Assembly (NCBI RefSeq): GCF_002763455.1
Contig: NZ_NIXK01000005.1
Span: 286,321 to 350,320 of the forward strand
Direction: 5' to 3'
Length of the DNA stretch: 64,000 bases
From: Lentibacillus sediminis
Lineage (GTDB): Bacteria; Bacillota; Bacilli; Bacillales; Amphibacillaceae
Shown: positions 57,456 through 64,000 of the stretch, in pieces
Numbering within the stretch: position 1 is the first letter of the stretch
Layout of the letters: each line of letters starts with the position of its first letter
Notes under the pieces: generated by a model
The model's database searches: none
Seen by the model: the letters and a program-made list of their open reading frames with translations, nothing else
Told to the model about the DNA's origin: nothing
Made by a program: the position numbers and the translations under genes

Positions 57456-58379
57456 ATGTCAAAAAAGTTACTTCTGGGCATCATTTTGGTGCTTGTCGTC
57501 TCGAATCTCGCCACATTGATGCTCTGGAATAATAATAGCGGGGAATCGGTTGTTTTAAACGATGACCAGGAAGGTACTGCACTAGATACAAGAGAAGCAG
57601 TCGCCTCGGTTAACGGAGAAGAAGTTACCTATGATGAGTGGATGCAGGCACTGCGTTCAAACCATGGGGAAAAATTGCTGAAGTCGATGATCGACCGGTC
57701 TGTCGTTTCGCAGCTGGCTGAGGAGAAAAACATCGAAATCATAGAGAAGGTGATTGACCGGGAAGTGGCACTCCTGACCTCGATGCAGGGCGTGATGTCG
57801 GAAGAAGCTTATCAGGAAAAGGAAGAGCAGTGGCGCGAGGATGTACGCTACCGCTACCAGCTGCAGCAGCTGCTGACAGAGGATATCAACATCCCGGAAG
57901 AAGAAATACGTACCTATTATGATAATTATGGCAACCAATATGATTTTTCTGCTGCCATGCAGATTTCCCATATTGTTGTGGAGGATATGGAAACGGCGGA
58001 AAAGATAGTGGACGAGCTGGATCAAGGGGCACACTTTTCGATGCTGGCCCAGGAATATTCGATTGATGAGGAATCGCAAAGTGATGGATACCTTGGTTTT
58101 ATCAATACCAACAGCCAGTTTTTCCCGAGCGGCTATGAAGAGATAGCTGCAGATATGGAAGAGCATTCCTACAGTGAACCGTTCCAATCGGATGCGGGCG
58201 GGATTGCCATTCTGTATGTGCACCGCAAGCTGCCGGCGATTGAATTTACCTATGAGGAAATGAGGCCATATGTGAAAAGCGAGCTGGCTTTGCAGGAGTC
58301 CGACCAATCACTGACAGCCGCACCTTTGTGGGAAGAATTTGATATTGGGTGGATTTATGATGGGGAAGTTGCTCGGTAA
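57456..58379 (+). CDS. yacD: Peptidyl-prolyl isomerase/foldase of the PrsA/SurA type (YacD-like)
   Basis: 307 residues. An N-terminal hydrophobic helix (about 5-24) without a lipobox cysteine suggests a membrane anchor or secretion; a SurA-N-like helical part (about 45-150) precedes a parvulin domain (about 165-265: AMQISHIVVEDMETAEKIVDELDQGAHFSMLAQEYS). It is likely an extracytoplasmic folding factor. ATG is preceded by GGGGGAT. It occupies the YacD place between hslO and cysK. Confidence 0.9.
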   Translation: MSKKLLLGIILVLVVSNLATLMLWNNNSGESVVLNDDQEGTALDTREAVASVNGEEVTYDEWMQALRSNHGEKLLKSMIDRSVVSQLAEEKNIEIIEKVIDREVALLTSMQGVMSEEAYQEKEEQWREDVRYRYQLQQLLTEDINIPEEEIRTYYDNYGNQYDFSAAMQISHIVVEDMETAEKIVDELDQGAHFSMLAQEYSIDEESQSDGYLGFINTNSQFFPSGYEEIAADMEEHSYSEPFQSDAGGIAILYVHRKLPAIEFTYEEMRPYVKSELALQESDQSLTAAPLWEEFDIGWIYDGEVAR

Positions 58380-58395
58380 AAATACTTCCTGGCCT

Positions 58396-58646
58396 GCCGC
58401 CCGCGGAAATACCCTTCGTTTTCCGCGGGCGGCTGGTGAGTCCCCTCGTGCTGTCTCTTCTTTAAGGGTCTCGCCTATGCCTGCCATCCCGAGCCGACCA
58501 GGAGTCTTCGGGTATTTTCTCCGCTGGCGATGTGTTTTATAACTTTACCACATTTATTCCCTGCCTATTTAAAGCAAACAACAGCCAACCACTTGTTGAT
58601 AGTTGATTGAAGCGGTGGGGCGGTCGACTCAGGCGGGAAAAGGAAC
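58396..58646. repeat. Composite palindromic element, copy 3 (module B truncated)
   Basis: Module A (58396-58530) runs from CCGCGGAAATACCC to GGGTATTTTCTCCGCTGG; after a spacer containing TTGTTGATAGTTGAT, shared with copy 1, only the first 30 bases of module B remain (GTGGGGCGGTCGACTCAGGCGGG). Same orientation as copy 1. It fills much of the foldase-cysK gap. Confidence 0.75.
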
Positions 58647-58719
58647 AATCGATCATGTAGCAGCTCCCAACCATTTAGAAAAAAGCCTAATCATACAAGC
58701 CTATTTTCGAACATTTCAG

Positions 58720-58748
58720 TTGACTTTTTCCCGGGGAAAACGTACATT
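58720..58748 (+). promoter_or_regulatory. cysK promoter with palindrome in the spacer
   Basis: TTGACT (58720-58725), 17 bases, TACATT (58743-58748). The spacer holds the perfect palindrome TTTTCCCGGGGAAAA (58726-58740), an obvious operator candidate. I do not recognise it as the known CymR site. Confidence 0.6.
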
Positions 58749-58792
58749 ATAATTAAATCATATGAAATAACTAGGATTTAGGAGGGTCTTCC

Positions 58793-59719
58793 ATGAGAGT
58801 TGCAGATAATATTGCCGGATTAATTGGCGAGACACCGATTGTGAAGTTGAACCGAATCACCGATGAGGATAGTGCAGATATTTACGTAAAGCTGGAATTC
58901 ATGAATCCCGGGAGTTCCGTGAAGGATCGGATTGCCCTGTCGATGATTGAAGCGGCAGAAAAAGATGGATCGCTGAAACCGGGCGATACGATCATTGAAC
59001 CGACCAGCGGGAACACTGGCATCGGGCTTGCCATGGTAGCGGCTGCTAAAGGGTATAAAGCTCTGCTTGTTATGCCTGATACGATGAGCCAGGAGCGTCG
59101 AAATTTGCTGCGTGCCTATGGAGCGGAGCTTTTGCTGACACCAGGCGCAGAAGCGATGAAGGGTGCAATCAAGAAAGCGGAAGAGCTGCAGCAGGAGAAT
59201 GGCTATTTCATGCCGCAGCAGTTCAACAATGAAGCAAACCCGGAAGTGCATGCCCGCACCACTGGAGCGGAAATTGCCGAGCAGATGAGTGACGGGCTGG
59301 ACGGCTTTGTCTCCGGCATTGGCACAGGCGGCACGATTACAGGTGCAGGCCGGGTGCTGAAAGACAAGTTTCCGGGGGTTCAGCTGTTTGCTGTAGAGCC
59401 AAATGATTCAGCAATCCTGTCCGGCGATTCTCCGGGACCGCACAAAATTCAAGGACTTGGCGCAGGATTTGTGCCAAAAGTGCTTGATACCAGCGTTTAT
59501 GATGAAGTGCTCCGAGTGACCAATGAGGAAGCCTATGAAGTCGCCAGAGAAGTAGCGACGACCAACGGCATTCTCGGGGGCGTATCCTCCGGCGCAGCAG
59601 TAGCAGCCGCCAAACAGGTTGCGAAAAAACTCGGTGCCGGTAAAAAAGTGCTGGCAGTGCTGCCTGATAACGGTGAGCGTTATCTGTCCACCCCGCTGTA
59701 TCAATTTGATGATCAATAA
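58793..59719 (+). CDS. cysK: Cysteine synthase A (O-acetylserine sulfhydrylase)
   Basis: 308 residues. PLP lysine K44 in PGSSVKDR, the substrate loop [11 protein letters not shown] and the phosphate-binding [11 protein letters not shown] are present. It makes cysteine from O-acetylserine and sulfide; in B. subtilis CysK also binds CymR. ATG follows TTAGGAGGG. In B. subtilis pab genes follow; here folP does, after a terminator. Confidence 0.96.
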   Translation: MRVADNIAGLIGETPIVKLNRITDEDSADIYVKLEFMNPGSSVKDRIALSMIEAAEKDGSLKPGDTIIEPTSGNTGIGLAMVAAAKGYKALLVMPDTMSQERRNLLRAYGAELLLTPGAEAMKGAIKKAEELQQENGYFMPQQFNNEANPEVHARTTGAEIAEQMSDGLDGFVSGIGTGGTITGAGRVLKDKFPGVQLFAVEPNDSAILSGDSPGPHKIQGLGAGFVPKVLDTSVYDEVLRVTNEEAYEVAREVATTNGILGGVSSGAAVAAAKQVAKKLGAGKKVLAVLPDNGERYLSTPLYQFDDQ

Positions 59720-59730
59720 GCAGATGAAAG

Positions 59731-59768
59731 AAGGAACCGGCATCGGTAGTAGATGCCGGTTCCTTTTT
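59731..59768 (+). terminator. Intrinsic terminator of cysK
   Basis: AAGGAACCGGCAT / ATGCCGGTTCC stem followed by TTTTT. Confidence 0.85.
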
Positions 59769-59805
59769 GGTTCCAGGAAACCTGAGAGAAAAACGTCCAA
59801 AAGCA

Positions 59806-59835
59806 TTGCGGGTTGCCCTGTGTTTCTTATATGAT
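59806..59835 (+). promoter_or_regulatory. folP operon promoter candidate
   Basis: TTGCGG, 18 bases, TATGAT (or TTGCCC, 16 bases, TACGAT) 40 bases before folP. Confidence 0.45.
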
Positions 59836-59874
59836 ACGATAGAGAAATAAACGCGTAAGAGAAGAGGTGCAGCC

Positions 59875-60708
59875 ATGCTATTAAAAACAGCCGTGAAGAC
59901 ATATGATCTGTCGTCGCGTACGCATATTATGGGAATTTTAAATGTCACCCCTGATTCGTTCTCCGATGGGGGAAATTATACAACAATTGACCGGGCTGTC
60001 CGTCAGGCGGTGGAGATGGAAGAGGCCGGTGCCGATATCATTGACATTGGCGGTGAATCCACACGGCCGGATCATGACCCGGTCAGCCTGGAGGAGGAAC
60101 TGGAGCGTATCCTGCCGGTGATTCGGGCAGTTAAAGAAAACGTCGATGCGCTGATTTCGATTGACACATACAAAGCAGAAGCCGCCAGACAGGCTATCGA
60201 GGCCGGTGCCGACATCATCAATGATGTGTGGGGAGCCAAGCGCGAACCGGAAATCGCCGAGGTGGCAGCATCGCATCAGGTTCCAATCATTCTCATGCAC
60301 AATCGACCTAATCAAACGTACACCTCGCTGATTGATGATATGAAAAAGGATTTAGCGGAGTCGATCGAGATTGCCACAAAAGCAGGTGTCGCAAAAGATA
60401 AGATTATTCTTGACCCCGGCGTGGGCTTTGCTAAGACGGCAGAAGATAATCTGCGTGTCATGCAGCAGCTGGAAGAATTTACAGGGCTTGGCTATCCGTT
60501 GCTCTTGGCTACTTCCCGCAAACGGTTCATCGGCGGCGTGCTTGATCTTCCCGCCTCTGAGCGCGACATCGGGACAGGTGCCACCACCTGCCTCGGCATT
60601 GCCAAAGGCGCGCAGATCATCCGAGTTCATAATGTAAAAGTCAACCGGCAGCTGGCAGACATGACCGATGCCATGCTGCATGCGAAAGGCGGTGCCGTAC
60701 ATGGATAA
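59875..60708 (+). CDS. folP: Dihydropteroate synthase
   Basis: 277 residues. LNVTPDSFSDGG near the N-terminus, DIGGESTRP, LDPGVGFAK and SRKRF are the classical DHPS motifs. It joins pterin pyrophosphate and p-aminobenzoate; sulfonamide target. ATG follows AAGAGGTG. It heads a folP-folB-folK-yazB operon of overlapping genes. Confidence 0.96.
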   Translation: MLLKTAVKTYDLSSRTHIMGILNVTPDSFSDGGNYTTIDRAVRQAVEMEEAGADIIDIGGESTRPDHDPVSLEEELERILPVIRAVKENVDALISIDTYKAEAARQAIEAGADIINDVWGAKREPEIAEVAASHQVPIILMHNRPNQTYTSLIDDMKKDLAESIEIATKAGVAKDKIILDPGVGFAKTAEDNLRVMQQLEEFTGLGYPLLLATSRKRFIGGVLDLPASERDIGTGATTCLGIAKGAQIIRVHNVKVNRQLADMTDAMLHAKGGAVHG

Positions 60709-61069
60709 AATTATGCTCAATGGGATGAAGTTTTATGGCTTCCATGGTCTTTTGCCTGAAGAAAACAAGCTGGGTCAGCGTTTTCAGGTCGATACGGAAC
60801 TTTTTCTTGATTTAACAAAGCCCGGCCAGAGCGATCAAATGGATGATTCGATTCATTACGGCCAAGCCTATGACCTGGTAAAGGAAATTGTCGAGGGGGA
60901 GGCGAAGCAGCTTTTGGAATCCGTCGCCGATACCATCGCTGCCAGACTGCTGGAGGAGTTTTCTCTGCTGGCAGCCTGTACGGTTCGTGTCACGAAGCCG
61001 GACCCTCCGATTGCCGGACATTATGATTCCGTTGCTGTAGAAATTTACCGGGAGCGGGAGCATGAATAG
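60701..61069 (+). CDS. folB: Dihydroneopterin aldolase
   Basis: 122 residues from ATG 60701, overlapping folP by eight bases, with AAGGCGGTG upstream. MDKIMLNGMKFYGFHGLLPEENKLGQRF and a C-terminal VTKPDPPIAGHYDSVAVEI match FolB. It cleaves dihydroneopterin to the FolK substrate. Confidence 0.95.
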   Translation: MDKIMLNGMKFYGFHGLLPEENKLGQRFQVDTELFLDLTKPGQSDQMDDSIHYGQAYDLVKEIVEGEAKQLLESVADTIAARLLEEFSLLAACTVRVTKPDPPIAGHYDSVAVEIYREREHE

Positions 61070-61574
61070 GGCCTACATCGCGCTGGGAGCGAATATCGAG
61101 CCGCGCGCCCGGCATCTGCAGAAGGCTTTAGACATGCTCAGACGTCATCCGCATATTACAATGAAAAAACAATCCTCGATCTATGAAACAGCACCAGTAG
61201 GCTATACGGAACAGGCTGACTTTTTAAATATGGCAGCAGAAATTGACACCTCGCTCTCGGCATCAGAACTGCTGGATGTCTGTCAGCAGATTGAACAGGA
61301 ACTGGGGCGAAAGCGGTCGATACGATACGGCCCGCGCACAATCGACCTTGACATTTTGCTGTATAATCAAGAAAATAAGAAAATGGACAGGTTAACCATT
61401 CCCCATCCAAGCATGCATGAGCGTGCATTTGTGCTGATTCCGCTCGGCGATATTGCTCCTGAGGTGCTCGTCCCGGGATGGAATAAGCGTGTGAGGGATT
61501 TTATAGATGAGCTTCCGAAGACCGAGACAAAGGATGTAAGCAAATGGACAGAAAGCGGATCGGCAGAAGGGTAA
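61062..61574 (+). CDS. folK: 2-amino-4-hydroxy-6-hydroxymethyldihydropteridine diphosphokinase
   Basis: 170 residues. N-terminal AYIALGANIEPR, SSIYETAPVGYTEQADFLN and the signature RYGPRTIDLDILLYN followed by IPHPSMHERAFVLIPL. It activates the pterin for FolP. It starts within the end of folB (ATGAATAG). Confidence 0.95.
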   Translation: MNRAYIALGANIEPRARHLQKALDMLRRHPHITMKKQSSIYETAPVGYTEQADFLNMAAEIDTSLSASELLDVCQQIEQELGRKRSIRYGPRTIDLDILLYNQENKKMDRLTIPHPSMHERAFVLIPLGDIAPEVLVPGWNKRVRDFIDELPKTETKDVSKWTESGSAEG

Positions 61575-61780
61575 AAGGATTCCGCAAACTAAAAGGATAC
61601 ACCCAGATGGAGTTTGCAAAAAAGCTGGATGTCTCGATTAGTTTGATTGGCGGAGTGGAGCGGGGAACAAGGCAAGTGAGTGAGGAGTTTCTCACTATGA
61701 CGGCTGACGCCCTGGAGATCGCCAAGGAAGAACTTACCCTGGAGGAAGCAGCCGATCAAACGGGTGAAGAGGATGAGTGA
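61544..61780 (+). CDS. yazB: XRE family regulator YazB
   Basis: 78 residues, ATG 61544 inside folK with AAAGGATG upstream. Helix-turn-helix: RRVKGFRKLKGYTQMEFAKKLDVSISLIGGVERGTRQVSEEF. YazB of B. subtilis occupies the same place; its targets are unknown. The stop codon overlaps the ATG of the dusB remnant (TGATG). Confidence 0.9.
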   Translation: MDRKRIGRRVKGFRKLKGYTQMEFAKKLDVSISLIGGVERGTRQVSEEFLTMTADALEIAKEELTLEEAADQTGEEDE

Positions 61781-61851
61781 TGTTTAAAATAGGAGATATT
61801 ACGATCCCCAACTTTGAGACCGCAGCTCACCCGCTGGGCAGACGAACGTGA
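61780..61851 (+). pseudogene. dusB: Remnant of dusB (yacF), first eleven codons only
   Basis: The ATG overlapping the yazB stop begins MFKIGDITIPN, the conserved N-terminus of Bacillus tRNA-dihydrouridine synthase YacF, but continues FETAAHPLGRRT and stops after 23 codons. In B. subtilis yacF lies exactly here, between yazB and lysS. About 310 codons are missing, so this is a deletion scar rather than a small gene. Confidence 0.65.
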
Positions 61852-63393
<1,542 letters not shown>

Positions 63394-63409
63394 GAGTGAA
63401 TAGATAGTC

Positions 63410-63457
63410 AAGCCACAGGTGCCCGGGAGGAACCTGTGGCTTGCTTTCTGTTTTGGA
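63410..63457 (+). terminator. Intrinsic terminator of lysS
   Basis: AAGCCACAGGT / ACCTGTGGCTT stem with an 11-base loop, then a T-rich tail. 63458-63720 shows nothing else I can support. Confidence 0.75.
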
Positions 63458-63721
63458 ACAGAAGATAAGGTACTCCTATTGAAATGATATGTTTATATCC
63501 GGTGAAAACGGGGAATCTATAGTAATCAACCCGGTCGGATGGGTTAATAGCACAGATTTCGTGGAGCTAGCTGCAATCGTAGCTTTCCACTTCAGTTCAT
63601 TTTCCAGTTATTTCATCAAAATAGGGCTTGATTTCTTCTGTGAATCATGGTAAATTTATTATCGTCGCTTAAGACAAAGCGGCCGACATGAAGGAAACGC
63701 AAAAATCGGGTTAAAAAACTG

Positions 63722-63751
63722 TTGACTTTCGATATCTTCATGTGGTATTCT
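63722..63751 (+). promoter_or_regulatory. rRNA operon promoter P1
   Basis: TTGACT, 18 bases, TATTCT, followed about 100 bases later by a second promoter, the usual tandem arrangement of Bacillus rrn operons. Confidence 0.6.
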
Positions 63752-63822
63752 ATTAGAGTCGCTGTTTTGAGAGAGCGGCAAAAAACATTCCAGTCTTTCG
63801 AAAGAAAATATTTTTTTCGGTG

Positions 63823-63852
63823 TTGACTTTTGATTGGTGAATATGGTATGAT
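63823..63852 (+). promoter_or_regulatory. rRNA operon promoter P2
   Basis: TTGACT, 18 bases, TATGAT, preceded by an A/T-rich upstream stretch (AAAATATTTTTTTC) like an UP element. Confidence 0.7.
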
Positions 63853-64000
63853 TAAAAAGTTGCTGCAAAAAAGCAACCGGCAAGATTTGCTCTTTGAAAA
63901 CTGAACAAAACAACCAGTATGAACGAAACAAGAGGAAGCCATTGGATGCTTTTAGCAAACGATGGTTCCCCTGAAACAATTTTTGAAGCTAAGACCATCA
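63853..64000 (+). other. rRNA operon leader (truncated by window end)
   Basis: After P2 come a GTTGC/GCAAC hairpin (63859-63878) and the box-A-like TTGCTCTTTGAAAACTGAAC (63887-63906) that precedes 16S rRNA in Bacillus. The 16S gene itself is not reached. Confidence 0.8.

Noticed and set aside
58339..58542. 67-codon frame overlapping the foldase end
   Set aside because: It consists mostly of palindromic repeat module A and overlaps the foldase in another frame.
63458..63720. Hairpin GTGGAGCTA ... TAGCTTTCCAC near 63560
   Set aside because: The stem is interrupted and has no T-run or gene context, so no function is claimed.

Overview
The window is a chromosomal segment from an endospore-forming member of the Bacillaceae. 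Gene order follows the origin-proximal region of Bacillus subtilis from yaaQ (darA) to lysS and on into an rRNA operon leader. Spore genes (yabG, sspF, spoVG, fin, spoVT, yabP, yabQ, spoIIE, yabT), AGGAGG-type ribosome sites, many TTG/GTG starts and moderate GC all fit Bacillus-type Firmicutes. The repeat families are of a kind I associate with halotolerant genera such as Oceanobacillus, Virgibacillus and Lentibacillus, but the genus cannot be fixed from the sequence alone.

Layout. 1-3250: accessory genes (partial MFS exporter, SDR, secreted M4 protease). 3679-8718: darA, yaaR, holB, ricT, yabA, yabB, yazA, rsmI. 8887-13459: an accessory cassette (YjbR-like protein, SDR, TetR regulator, FrnE-like DsbA protein, NCS1 permease) sitting between rsmI and abrB. 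13692-24835: abrB, metG, tatD, yabE, rnmV, rsmA, yabG, veg, sspF, ispE, purR. 24990-34604: spoVG, glmU, prs, ctc, pth, fin, mfd, spoVT. 34674-38160: a second accessory cassette (three small genes on the minus strand including an XRE regulator with a DUF3169 protein, then a divergent ABC-2 permease and a two-TM protein). 38530-43665: yabM, yabN, rqcP, yabP, yabQ, divIC, yabR. 43902-46559: on the minus strand, tRNA-Met, a DUF4181 protein and a MarR/MFS pair. 46912-63393: spoIIE, yabS, yabT, tilS, hprT, ftsH, coaX, hslO, a PrsA-like foldase, cysK, folP, folB, folK, yazB, lysS. The window ends in the tandem promoters and leader of an rRNA operon; the 16S gene itself lies beyond the edge.

The genes serve mainly DNA replication control and repair (holB, yabA, ricT, mfd), RNA modification and translation (rsmI, rsmA, rnmV, metG, tilS, lysS, pth, rqcP), precursor synthesis (ispE, glmU, prs, coaX, cysK, fol genes) and sporulation. 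Sigma-factor-specific promoters can be read for several of them: SigH at spoVG, SigK at yabG, SigG at spoVT, SigB-like at ctc, and a 21-bp-spaced Spo0A-type promoter at spoIIE.

The unusual content is mostly non-coding. At least two intergenic regions hold clear short-period tandem arrays of exactly 20 or 21 bp, and further weaker examples follow the same period. A roughly 300-bp composite palindromic element occurs three times. There is a 196-bp MITE-like element with a 7-bp target duplication that appears to be nested in an older one, and a 265-bp highly structured repeat. dusB (yacF) has been reduced to its first eleven codons before lysS, and yabJ and the pab genes are absent from their usual places. 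I found no CRISPR array, prophage or recognisable new defence system.
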